From Streptomyces violaceusniger Tu 4113 (GTDB lineage: Bacteria > Actinomycetota > Actinomycetes > Streptomycetales > Streptomycetaceae): DNA of 64,000 bases. The stretch covers positions 1,736,001-1,800,000 of the forward strand of contig NC_015957.1 of assembly GCF_000147815.2 (NCBI RefSeq), given 5' to 3'. Made by a program: the position numbers and the translations under genes. This document shows, in pieces, positions 47,125-54,793 of the stretch. The stretch's first letter is position 1. Every line of letters starts with the position of its first letter. A model generated the notes under the pieces. The model was not told the origin of the DNA, did no database searches, and worked only from the letters and a program-made list of their open reading frames with translations.

Positions 47125-47253
47125 TCGCCCGGACAAGTCCTAGTCGGCCGGGGTCAACGGTGAGCGCCGCCCCCACTCGTGTGGGTGGCCTCTCCGGTGT
47201 TCCTGCCCGCTACTCTTGGTCACGCGGCCAGAATCCCGTCCATGGGAGGAACC

Positions 47254-47838
47254 ATGACTGCTGAACCGCTTCCGGCCTGGGCTTTTCCGCCCCCGGGCGG
47301 ATTCACCGCAGACGATCTTGACCGCATGCCGGAGCTCCCGCCGCACACTGAGCTGATCGACGGGAGCCTCGTCTTCGTGAGCCCGCAGAGGCATTTTCAT
47401 TCGCTGGCCATGTACTTGCTGGAGAAGGGGCTCCGGGCATCTGTGCCCGAGCCGCTCCGGGTCTGTCGCGAGATGACCATCGCCCTCGACAAGCGCAACC
47501 GGCCCGAGCCCGACATCTCCATCCTGCGCGCGGAGGCCGTATCGGCGGAGGCGGACGAGACGGGCTATGACGCGGCCGATGCCGTGCTCGCGGTGGAGGT
47601 CGTGTCGCCGGAGTCCGAGGACCGTGACCGCAAGCGCAAGCCGCAGCTCTACGCCGAGGCGGGGATTCGGCACTTCTGGCTGGTCGAGAAGGGCGAGGGG
47701 CGCCGTCCGGTGGTCCATGTCTTCGAGCTGGACCCGGTGACCCGCACCTACGTGCCCACCAGCATCCACCATGACCGGCTGAAGGTCTCGGTCCCGTTCA
47801 CCATCGACATCGACCTCACCGAGATCGACCACCTGTGA
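47254..47838 (+). CDS. Uma2-family (DUF820) endonuclease-like protein
   Basis: 194 residues with the restriction-endonuclease-like Uma2 core: ELIDGSLVFVSP, RPEPDISILRAE (catalytic Asp), VLAVEVVSPESEDRDRKRKPQLYAEAGIRHFWLVE (ExK-type). Uma2 proteins are widespread in Streptomyces and cyanobacteria with unclear roles. ATG 47254 has GGGAGGAACC directly upstream. It lies about 110 bases past the IS element and is probably monocistronic. Confidence 0.9.
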   Translation: MTAEPLPAWAFPPPGGFTADDLDRMPELPPHTELIDGSLVFVSPQRHFHSLAMYLLEKGLRASVPEPLRVCREMTIALDKRNRPEPDISILRAEAVSAEADETGYDAADAVLAVEVVSPESEDRDRKRKPQLYAEAGIRHFWLVEKGEGRRPVVHVFELDPVTRTYVPTSIHHDRLKVSVPFTIDIDLTEIDHL

Positions 47839-47854
47839 CCGGGGTCGGGTGCGC

Positions 47855-48814
47855 TCACCCCGCCAACTCGTATGCGTAGTCCGGCGAGAAGGTGCCCGCC
47901 GCGCCCGCGCAGCCGTCCAGTTCGCCCGGTGGCTTGATCCACAAGTAGGCGTCGATGGCGGGGTCGCCGGTGTTCGCCGTCGGGTTCTCGCCGACCTTGC
48001 GGCCGTGGGGATCGCACCAGGTGTTGTCGGGGGCGGGGCCGTTGCCGTTGCGGCTGGTGTCGATGACGGCGGTGAGCCCCGAGGAGGTGCCGAGCTGGGC
48101 GAGCACGCTCTTGGTGAAGGTCACCTCGTCGGCGCTGCGGCGGAAGTTGGAGACATTGCTGTAGATGCCGTCGCCGCTGGTCAGCACCCCGGCCGAGCGA
48201 AGCCGCGACGCCTGGACGGCGGCGCTGCTCCAGGCCGAGTGCCCGGCGTCGAAGTACACCCGGGCGTTGGGGTTCGCGCCGTGGATGGCGGTGGCGGCGC
48301 GGGCCAGTGAGGCATAGCGGCCACTCAGTTCGGCGGACGAGAGGCAACTGATGAGCGCGATCGAGTCGGGTTCGAGGATGACGATCGCGGGCCCGCTGCC
48401 CAGCCCGGCGGCGAAGGCGCGCACCCATGCGTCATAGCTCGCGAGGTCGGGCGCGCCGCCCGCCGAGGCCCCGCCGCAGTCGCGGTTGGGGATCTGATAC
48501 GACACCAGGACAGGCGTCTGGCCCTTGGCGGAGGCGGCGGAGGTGACCTTGCGGACGTCCTGGGTGACGGTGGCGGGGGAGTACCGGGAGAACCACAGGG
48601 CCTGGGGTTGATTGGCGATCCGCGAGGCGATGCGCGGCTGCCGGGAGTCGCCCGGATTGGCGGCGACCCACTTGTTGACGAGCGAGTCGGGGTCGTTGAA
48701 GAACCGGGTGGCGCCCGGCAGTTCGCCTGCGACGGCCCGGGGTGTGTGGGCCGCGCCGATCAGGAAGGCGACGGCGAGCCCGGCTGCCGCTAACGCTCTG
48801 GTGGTGATGCGCAC
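47855..48814 (-). CDS. Secreted glycoside hydrolase family 6 (endo-1,4-beta-glucanase type)
   Basis: 319 residues. A Sec signal (ALAAAGLAVAFLIGAAHTPRAVAG) leads straight to a GH6 catalytic domain: SYQIPNRDCGG, the acid Asp in AIVILEPDSIALI, VYFDAGHSAW, AVIDTSRNGNGP and YLWIKPPGELDGC. There is no cellulose-binding module or linker. It should cut internal beta-1,4-glucan bonds. The start is GTG 48814 with GAGGAG upstream. The eighth codon is TTA (48793-48791), so expression should depend on bldA. The CebR box TGGGAGCGCTCCCA was not seen upstream. Confidence 0.92.
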   Translation of the reverse strand: MRITTRALAAAGLAVAFLIGAAHTPRAVAGELPGATRFFNDPDSLVNKWVAANPGDSRQPRIASRIANQPQALWFSRYSPATVTQDVRKVTSAASAKGQTPVLVSYQIPNRDCGGASAGGAPDLASYDAWVRAFAAGLGSGPAIVILEPDSIALISCLSSAELSGRYASLARAATAIHGANPNARVYFDAGHSAWSSAAVQASRLRSAGVLTSGDGIYSNVSNFRRSADEVTFTKSVLAQLGTSSGLTAVIDTSRNGNGPAPDNTWCDPHGRKVGENPTANTGDPAIDAYLWIKPPGELDGCAGAAGTFSPDYAYELAG

Positions 48815-48987
48815 GGTGCGTCACTCCTCTCGCGTGGGGCTGCTCAGCCCTCGGGCGGCGGTGTCGTCCGGCCGCCGTCCTCTGGTTGCCGCCGGGCGGG
48901 AGATGGTTGCCGTCGTGTTCGATGCGGATTCGACGCGTCCGGCGGTGAGGTGACGCGCGTAACGGCCAACTCGCGCCGTGCGTAACG

Positions 48988-49023
48988 CCGGAGGGGACCC
49001 CACGTCGGTGAGGTCCCCTCCGG
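48988..49023 (-). terminator. Hairpin downstream of the DHA2 exporter
   Basis: CCGGAGGGGACC (48988-48999) pairs with GGTCCCCTCCGG (49012-49023) over a 12-base loop. It lies 12 bases past the stop of the exporter gene read on the minus strand. Confidence 0.75.
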
Positions 49024-49034
49024 TGTGCCACGGC

Positions 49035-50753
49035 TCAGCGACCCGGCACCGCCGCCTCGCTCACCGTCTCGCCGCGGACGGCGGTCCCGTCCGTGCCGGT
49101 CGAGGGCACACCCGCGCCGGTCGAGGGCACATCCCCCGCCGTGTCCGCATCCCTGGCCGTGGCCGCGCCCCCGGCTGTGTCCGCACAACCGGCCGCGCCC
49201 TCCGCAGCCCCCACCCGACGCAGCGTCACCAGGGCCAGCACCGCGGCCGCCACCAGGACCACCGCCCCGGCGCCGCACGCGATCCGCATCCCGTGGGTGA
49301 ACGCCTCGCGTGCCGCGTCCAGCATCTGCTCCCCGGTCCGCCCCTTCAGCTTTCCCGCAACCGCGACGGCGGCGCCCAGCGTCTCGTGCACCTGGTCGAG
49401 CGCGCCGCTGGGCAGTCCGCCGCCCAGCGAGTCCTTGACGTCGCTCCGGTAGACGGCGGTGCCGACGCTGCCGAGCACCGCCATGCCCATCGCCCCGCCG
49501 AACTCCTGGCCCGTCTCCAGCAGCGCGGCCGCCGAACCGGCCCGCTTCGGCGGGACGGTGCCGATCGCCAGGTCGGTGACCAGCGACATCACCATGACGA
49601 TCCCGCTGGCCAGGACGGCGGCGCCGATCAGCACGGTCCACAGCGCGTCCGTGCCGGCCAGGGCCAGAATCCCGTAGCCGATGGCCCCGGTCACGAAGCC
49701 GGCGCCGATCACCTGGGCCCGGTCGGCGCCGCGCTGGACCGCCACAGCGGCCGCCGGTCCGGCGATGCCGACGCAGACGGACGGGGCCAGGCTCCACAGC
49801 GCCGCCTCCAACGGGCTTTTGCCGAGCACCGACTGCAGATACTGGGTGGTGAAGTAGGCCGAGCCCATCATGGCGAAGGTGGCCAGCGCGTTGAGCGCGA
49901 TCGACGGGCCGAAGCCGCGGTGGTGGAACAGCTCCGGGCTGATCATGGCGTCGCGGCGGGTGCGCTGACGCCGTATGAAGGCGGCGCCGATGGCGAGACC
50001 GGCCACGACGGACAGCAACGGGATCGGGCTGACGCCGTTGTCGGCGGCCGTCTTCTTCAGTCCGTAGATCACCGGAAGCACGGCGGCCAACGACAGCGGC
50101 ACGCTCGGCAGATCGAACGCCCCGGGCTTCGGGTCCTTGAACTCCGGTACCAGGAGCGGCACCAGCGCCAGCAGCAGCACCATCGCCGGAACGTTGATCA
50201 GGAAGACCGAGCCCCACCAGAAGTGCTCGATCATCACCCCGCTCAGCACCGAGCCCAGCGCGATACCGCCCGCCATGGCCGACGACCAGATCGCGATCGC
50301 CTTGGCCCGCTGCTTCTCGTCGAGGAAGAGATTGCGGATCAGCGCCATCGTCGACGGCATCAGCGTCGCGCCGCCGATTCCGAGCACCGCCCGTGCGGCG
50401 ATGAGCATCTCGGCGCTCTGGGCGTACGCCGCCGCGACGGACGCGGCGCCGAAGGCCGCGGCCCCGAACAGCAGCAGCTTCCGCCGTCCGAAGCGATCGC
50501 CCAGCGCTCCCATGGTGATGAGCAGCCCGGCGAGGGCGAAGGCGTAGATGTCGAAGATCCATAGCTGCTGGGTGGAACTGGGGTGCAGCTCCCGGCTGAT
50601 GGCCGGCACCGCGAAGTACAGCACCGACACATCCATGGAGACCAGGAGGAGCGGAAGCATCAGGACCACGAAGGCGGTCCATTCCTTGCGCCCGGCGCGC
50701 GGGCCGGTGGAGGTCGAGATCGAGGTCGAGGTCGAGGTCGAGGTCGAGGTCAT
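49035..50753 (-). CDS. DHA2-family MFS drug efflux transporter
   Basis: 572 residues, fourteen membrane helices of the SmvA/EmrB type: LLVSMDVSVLYFAVPAISREL, GALGDRFGRRKLLLFG (motif A), IAARAVLGIGGATLMPSTMAL and SAMAGGIALGSVLSGVMIEHFWWG. The N-terminus MTSTSTSTSTSISTST is encoded by a hexanucleotide repeat; the C-terminal ~60 residues are Ala/Thr/Gly-rich with repeated PSTGxG. It is divergent from a TetR gene, its probable repressor. Any of several drugs could be the cargo. Confidence 0.9.
   Translation of the reverse strand: MTSTSTSTSTSISTSTGPRAGRKEWTAFVVLMLPLLLVSMDVSVLYFAVPAISRELHPSSTQQLWIFDIYAFALAGLLITMGALGDRFGRRKLLLFGAAAFGAASVAAAYAQSAEMLIAARAVLGIGGATLMPSTMALIRNLFLDEKQRAKAIAIWSSAMAGGIALGSVLSGVMIEHFWWGSVFLINVPAMVLLLALVPLLVPEFKDPKPGAFDLPSVPLSLAAVLPVIYGLKKTAADNGVSPIPLLSVVAGLAIGAAFIRRQRTRRDAMISPELFHHRGFGPSIALNALATFAMMGSAYFTTQYLQSVLGKSPLEAALWSLAPSVCVGIAGPAAAVAVQRGADRAQVIGAGFVTGAIGYGILALAGTDALWTVLIGAAVLASGIVMVMSLVTDLAIGTVPPKRAGSAAALLETGQEFGGAMGMAVLGSVGTAVYRSDVKDSLGGGLPSGALDQVHETLGAAVAVAGKLKGRTGEQMLDAAREAFTHGMRIACGAGAVVLVAAAVLALVTLRRVGAAEGAAGCADTAGGAATARDADTAGDVPSTGAGVPSTGTDGTAVRGETVSEAAVPGR
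50710..50751. repeat. GAGGTC hexanucleotide microsatellite at the exporter start
   Basis: Seven consecutive GAGGTC units (one GAGATC variant) end at the ATG of the exporter and encode its (ST)n N-terminus. As units are six bases, slippage changes length but not frame. Confidence 0.85.
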
Positions 50754-50783
50754 GGCGGTGAATATACGAGCGTCTTAAACAAG

Positions 50784-50826
50784 TGTCTAGTACGGCTGTG
50801 TAAAACGGATGTCTAGGACGGCCGTA
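50784..50826. promoter_or_regulatory. Two direct 26-bp-spaced TGTCTAG-ACGGC boxes between divergent MFS and tetR
   Basis: TGTCTAGTACGGCTGT (from 50784) and TGTCTAGGACGGCCGT (from 50810) are 26 bases apart; the second ends in the palindrome ACGGCCGT. They fill the divergent intergenic region and are the likely TetR-binding sites. Confidence 0.6.
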
Positions 50827-50849
50827 TGGGATCGGGATACCCTGGCGCC

Positions 50850-51539
50850 ATGGGACATCGAGAGGATCTGCTGGTCGGGGCCAAGCGCTGCATCGAGGAG
50901 AAGGGCTGGTCCCGTACGACGGCGCGGGACATCGTGGCCGCCTCGGGTGCCAACCTGGCCTCCATCGGCTACCACTACGGCTCCAAGGACGCCCTGATGC
51001 GGGAGGCGCTCTTCGCGGCGATGGGCGACTGGGCCGATGACGTCCAGCGGTCCCTGGAGGCGGACGCCCCGGCGGGCGACGATCAGGACACCGAGCTGCG
51101 GGAGCGGTTCGAGACCCGGTGGACCCGGGTGCTCGAACTGTTCGGCAAGCACCAGGCGATGTGGCAGTCCCAGTTGGAGGCCATCCTCCAGGTTCGGCAT
51201 GACCCCGAGCTGCGGGCGGCCTTCGGCCGGGCCCAACCGGAGGGGCGCCAGGGGCTGGTAGGGCTGATCCACGGCATCGACGAGCGCGACGTCGACGAGG
51301 AGACCTCGCGGGTCATGGGCTCGTTCTATATGACGCTGGTGAGCGGGATGGTCGTCCAGATGGCCATCGACCCCGACCTCATGCCCAGCGCCCACGACCT
51401 CGTCGAGGCGATGCGGCGGATCATCGGCGACGCCCCCGCGGCCCCCGACACACTCCCGGCCCCCGACGCACTCCCGGCGCCTGACGCACTCCCGGCCCCT
51501 GACGCCCCCGACGCTCCCGCGTCCCCCGCCGCCGGCTGA
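50850..51539 (+). CDS. TetR-family regulator divergent from the DHA2 exporter
   Basis: 229 residues. Helix-turn-helix: HREDLLVGAKRCIEEKGWSR with ARDIVAASGANLASIGYHYGSKDAL. The C-terminal domain is followed by a Pro/Ala/Asp tail with repeated LPAPDA units, degenerate at DNA level. ATG 50850 is taken; ATG 50826 would add eight residues. It probably represses the exporter at 49035-50753 and itself. Confidence 0.88.
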   Translation: MGHREDLLVGAKRCIEEKGWSRTTARDIVAASGANLASIGYHYGSKDALMREALFAAMGDWADDVQRSLEADAPAGDDQDTELRERFETRWTRVLELFGKHQAMWQSQLEAILQVRHDPELRAAFGRAQPEGRQGLVGLIHGIDERDVDEETSRVMGSFYMTLVSGMVVQMAIDPDLMPSAHDLVEAMRRIIGDAPAAPDTLPAPDALPAPDALPAPDAPDAPASPAAG

Positions 51540-51667
51540 AGGGACTCAGCGCCGCGCCGCTGTAGGGTCCGCGAAGATTCGCTGACCGATTTCCCGGCCA
51601 CCGCTGTGCCGGCCCATGCGCAGGGCCGGGCAGGGCCGGGCACAGCCTGCCGCGCGTGCACGGCTGT

Positions 51668-51832
51668 TCAGCGGGTCCACTCCACCTTGAACACCCACGC
51701 GTGCTCGCCCGCCTTGCGTGCCGCCTCGGGGACGTCGATCACCAGCGCGTCCCCGGATGTGCGCCAGGTCAGCGGGCGCCGGTACCCCAGCATCGTCACC
51801 TTGTCCCCGGCCCGTATCGGTACCGTGGGCAT
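51668..51832 (-). pseudogene. Remnant: C-terminal end of an alpha-L-fucosidase-like (GH29) gene
   Basis: The minus-strand frame reads TVPIRAGDKVTMLGYRRPLT, then W-R-TSGDALVIDVPEAARKAGEHAWVFKVEWTR and stop. This is the usual end of GH29 fucosidases. Nothing of the catalytic domain remains upstream; the frame runs into an unrelated plus-strand fragment. Confidence 0.6.
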
Positions 51833-51985
51833 ACTGCGCGACGAGGTCTGCGAACGCGCCGGCAAGCGCGTGTTCTACCGCACCTGGTCCACCGGCGACG
51901 ACAAACTCTCCGCCGACCCCGACTACTACCGCGGCGTCACCGACCAGGTGCCGGTCCACGACAATCTGCTGTTCTCCATCAAGTA
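51828..51985 (+). pseudogene. Remnant of an unidentified, possibly glycosidase, gene
   Basis: The plus frame has ILRDEVCERAGKRVFYRTWS and TGDDKLSADPDYYRGVTDQVPVHDNLLFSIKYP. The style (RVFYRTWS...DPDYYRAVTD...NLLFSIK) recalls a carbohydrate-active family, but I cannot name it with confidence. It starts and stops abruptly, merging into the next fragment. Confidence 0.45.
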
Positions 51986-51995
51986 CCCCATCCGG

Positions 51996-52332
51996 GCGAG
52001 CAGTTGACCGTCGCGCACCTCACCGCCGGGATCTCCGCCCTCGCCGCCCGGGCCCACGCCGCCGGGCCGCGCTTCCACTGCGGCACCATCACGCCCAACG
52101 GCAAGCTCGGCGACATCGGCGAGAAGATCCGCGAACAGGTCAACACCTGGCTGCGCAGCACGCCTGTATGCGACAGCGTGATCGACTTCGACCACGCGTT
52201 GCGCGACCCCGCGACCCGCATCACCTGCTGCCCGCCTACGACGCCGGTGACGGCGTGCACCCCACGGACGCCGGTCTGCAGGCCATGGCCGACACCGTCG
52301 ACCTCCGCCTGCTCACCCGTGATGCCTCCTGA
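51996..52332 (+). pseudogene. Frameshifted remnant of an SGNH/GDSL hydrolase
   Basis: One frame gives LTAGISALAARAHAAGPRFH, GTITPN and VIDFDHALRDPATR; near 52215-52222 the family sequence jumps to another frame, LLPAYDAGDGVHPTDAGLQAMADTVDLRLL, ending TGA at 52330. The Asp/His of the GDSL triad (DGVHP) are in the second piece. The N-terminal two thirds, with the catalytic Ser, are missing. So this is a truncated, frameshifted relic. Confidence 0.7.
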
Positions 52333-52404
52333 CGGGGCGAGCGGCCGCTCGCGCGGGGCGACCTGGACGGTGGCCGTCGGTCAGGTCGCGGATCCTGGAG
52401 GGAC

Positions 52405-53646
52405 TCAGCGCCGCGGCGTCCCGAGACGGGCGGCCTTGAGGGTCATGTGCAGCAGCAGCCGGTCCTCGCCCGCGTCCAGGTCGAGACCGGTGAGCTGCCG
52501 CACCCGGGACAGGCGGTAGTAGAGCGTCTGCCGGTGGATGCCCAGCCGCGCGGCGGTGCGCCCGGCCTGGCCCGCGCAGTCGAGGAAGGTCTCGGCGGTG
52601 CGGGCGAGTTCGGCGTGGGCGGGCTCCAGCAGCGGGCGTACGGCGGCGTCGGGCCGCAGTGCGGGCAGCGCGGCCAGCAGACGGTACGGGCCGATGGCGG
52701 ACCACTCCGCGACCGGCCCCAGGCGCATATCGGCGTGGGCCGCCCGCGCGGCGGCCAGGGCCTCCTGCCAGGCGGCGGGCAGCTCCTCCAGCCCGCGCCG
52801 GGGAGCGCTGACCCCCGCGGCCGCCCCGGCCGGTACCGCGTTCGGGGAGCCCGTGGTGGCCCGGGGGGAGCGCAGGAGCTGTTCGGCCGTCGTACGGGCC
52901 GGGTCCAGGGCGGTGGCCGCGCGCAGCCGGACCAGCGTCGCCAGCCCCGCCCCGGTCGCCGCGGTCCCGGGCAGCGCGCATGCGGCCACGATGCCCGGGA
53001 GGTGGGGGAGTCCGGGGTGGTCCGCGTCCTCGGCGGTCCCCGGTGTCCACGGCACCACCGCCACCAGCGCCAGCGGCCCGTCGCCCGCTCCGCGCAGCGC
53101 GGTCCGCAGCCCGGCGCGGGCGGCGTCCCCGCCGGCCGGCGGTCCGGTCAGCACATCGCGCAGCAGCTCGCCGAGCTCCTCCCCGGCCCGCGCCTCGGCC
53201 GCCAGCAGTGCCCCGATGCGGTCCGCGGTCTCCATCGCGCGGGCCAGCCGGGGGTCCGGCGTGCCGGTGGGGCCGCCCAGCTCCAGGTCGGAGAGGTGGC
53301 CGTCGTCCAGCAGCCAGACATAGCCGTGCACCACCCCGCGGTGCCGGACGGGCAGGCAGATACGGCCCATGAACACCCCGGCCGCCGGGTCGGGCGGAAT
53401 CCGCAGCGGCGCCTGCGCCCGTGCGATTCCGAACGCCTCGAACCAGGCCCGCACCGCCGCCGTCGAGCGGCGCTGGAGGATCGAGCGGGTGCGGACCGGG
53501 TCCAGCGCGGGCTCCTCCGTGTCATCGATGTCTTCGCTGTTCTGGGCGCCGAAGGCGATCAGTGCGAAGTCGCGGTTCTCCAGGGTCGCGGGTGCCCGGA
53601 GCACCGCCGTGATCTCGTCCACCAGTTGCTGGTAGTCGTCGCGCAT
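52405..53646 (-). CDS. PucR/CdaR-type regulator of proline catabolism
   Basis: 413 residues. A central GGDEF-like/PucR region is followed by a C-terminal PucR helix-turn-helix: [37 protein letters not shown]. It is divergent from proline dehydrogenase and P5C dehydrogenase, the position of the proline-responsive PutR activators described in Streptomyces, so it probably activates them when proline is present. The shared upstream region is about 160 bases. The ATG at 53646 has GGGAAGAGG upstream on its strand. Confidence 0.88.
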   Translation of the reverse strand: MRDDYQQLVDEITAVLRAPATLENRDFALIAFGAQNSEDIDDTEEPALDPVRTRSILQRRSTAAVRAWFEAFGIARAQAPLRIPPDPAAGVFMGRICLPVRHRGVVHGYVWLLDDGHLSDLELGGPTGTPDPRLARAMETADRIGALLAAEARAGEELGELLRDVLTGPPAGGDAARAGLRTALRGAGDGPLALVAVVPWTPGTAEDADHPGLPHLPGIVAACALPGTAATGAGLATLVRLRAATALDPARTTAEQLLRSPRATTGSPNAVPAGAAAGVSAPRRGLEELPAAWQEALAAARAAHADMRLGPVAEWSAIGPYRLLAALPALRPDAAVRPLLEPAHAELARTAETFLDCAGQAGRTAARLGIHRQTLYYRLSRVRQLTGLDLDAGEDRLLLHMTLKAARLGTPRR

Positions 53647-53810
53647 GGGGCCCGCCTCTTCCCGGTTTCACCCCTCACATTCTCATACAGATGTCTGAGA
53701 TCCCGGCCACGGATGCGTGACAGCTGTCGATGGTCCGGGATCCGAGCCATCCTTAAGTTTCACGGTGAGTTGTTGATGCCGTTCGTCGGCCGTCATCGTG
53801 GAGGTGCCCC

Positions 53811-54737
53811 GTGCTGGGACCCGTGCTGCTCGCCGCTTCGCGCAGTGCCGCCATCCGCCGTCTCGTCTCGGCCGCGCCGGTCACCCGCCCGATGGTGGAC
53901 CGTTTCGTCGCCGGGGAGCGGCTTACCGAGTCCCTGGGCTCGGTGCGGTCCCTGACCGCCCGCGGCCTGGACGTCACCCTGGACCATCTGGGCGAGGACG
54001 TGACCGACCGGGTCGAGGCGCTGCGCAGCCGCGACGCCTATCTGGCGCTGACCGAGGCGCTGGCCGCCGAGGGGCTCGCCGGGCGCGCGGAGATGTCCGT
54101 GAAGCTCTCCGCCTTCGGACAGGCCCTGCCCGGGGGCCACGATCTGGCGCTGGCCAATGTGACCCCGGTCGTGGAGGCCGCCGCCGCGGCGGGCACGACG
54201 GTCACGCTCGACATGGAGGACCACACCACGGTGGACTCCACCCTCGCCATCCTCGGCGAGCTGCGCACCCGCTTCCCGCAGACCGGCGCCGTCGTCCAGT
54301 CCTATCTCTTCCGGACCGAGGACGACTGCCGGGCGCTGGCCGGGGAAGGCTCCCGGGTGCGGCTGGTGAAGGGCGCGTACGACGAGCCGGCGAGCGTCGC
54401 CCACCAGGACAAGCGCGAGGTGGACCGCGCCTATGTGCGCTGTCTGAAGATCCTGATGGCCGGTGAGGGCTATCCCATGATCGGCTCGCACGATCCGCGG
54501 ATGGTCGCCATCGCCCAGGATCTGGCGCACCGGCTCGGGCGCAAGCTGGACGAGTACGAATTCCAGATGCTGTACGGGATCCGCGTGGCCGAGCAGGAGC
54601 GGCTGGTGGCGGAAGGCCACCGTATGCGGGTTTACGTCCCGTATGGCACAGACTGGTATGGGTACTTCATGCGCCGCCTCGCGGAGCGCCCCGCCAACCT
54701 CACATTCTTCCTGCGCTCGCTGGTCGGCCGTCGCTGA
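53811..54737 (+). CDS. Proline dehydrogenase (monofunctional)
   Basis: 308 residues of FAD-dependent (beta/alpha)8 barrel. It oxidises proline to delta-1-pyrroline-5-carboxylate. Signature segments: EMSVKLSAFGQAL, DMEDHTTVDSTL, VQSYLFRTEDDC, RLVKGAYDEP, IGSHDPRMV and EFQMLYGIRVAEQERL with YVPYGTDWYGYFMRRLAERPAN. The start is GTG 53811 with a strong GGAGG. The next gene, P5C dehydrogenase, starts 56 bases on and completes conversion to glutamate. Confidence 0.94.
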   Translation: MLGPVLLAASRSAAIRRLVSAAPVTRPMVDRFVAGERLTESLGSVRSLTARGLDVTLDHLGEDVTDRVEALRSRDAYLALTEALAAEGLAGRAEMSVKLSAFGQALPGGHDLALANVTPVVEAAAAAGTTVTLDMEDHTTVDSTLAILGELRTRFPQTGAVVQSYLFRTEDDCRALAGEGSRVRLVKGAYDEPASVAHQDKREVDRAYVRCLKILMAGEGYPMIGSHDPRMVAIAQDLAHRLGRKLDEYEFQMLYGIRVAEQERLVAEGHRMRVYVPYGTDWYGYFMRRLAERPANLTFFLRSLVGRR

Positions 54738-54793
54738 CCGCTCTCGGCATCGCAGACCTCGCAACCCGACGATCGAAGGAGACAACGGCCACT

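Larger units (their letters stand above)
46141..47139 (+). mobile_element. IS5-family insertion sequence, 999 bp
   Basis: The ends are inverted: GACTTGTCCGGCCGATCATGTG on the left matches the complement of the right end with one mismatch over 22 bases. The element is flanked by CTAG at 46137-46140 and 47140-47143, a 4-bp target duplication. It contains one transposase split over two frames. Size, CTAG target and split frame fit the IS427-like branch of IS5. The nearly perfect ends suggest recent insertion. Confidence 0.92.
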
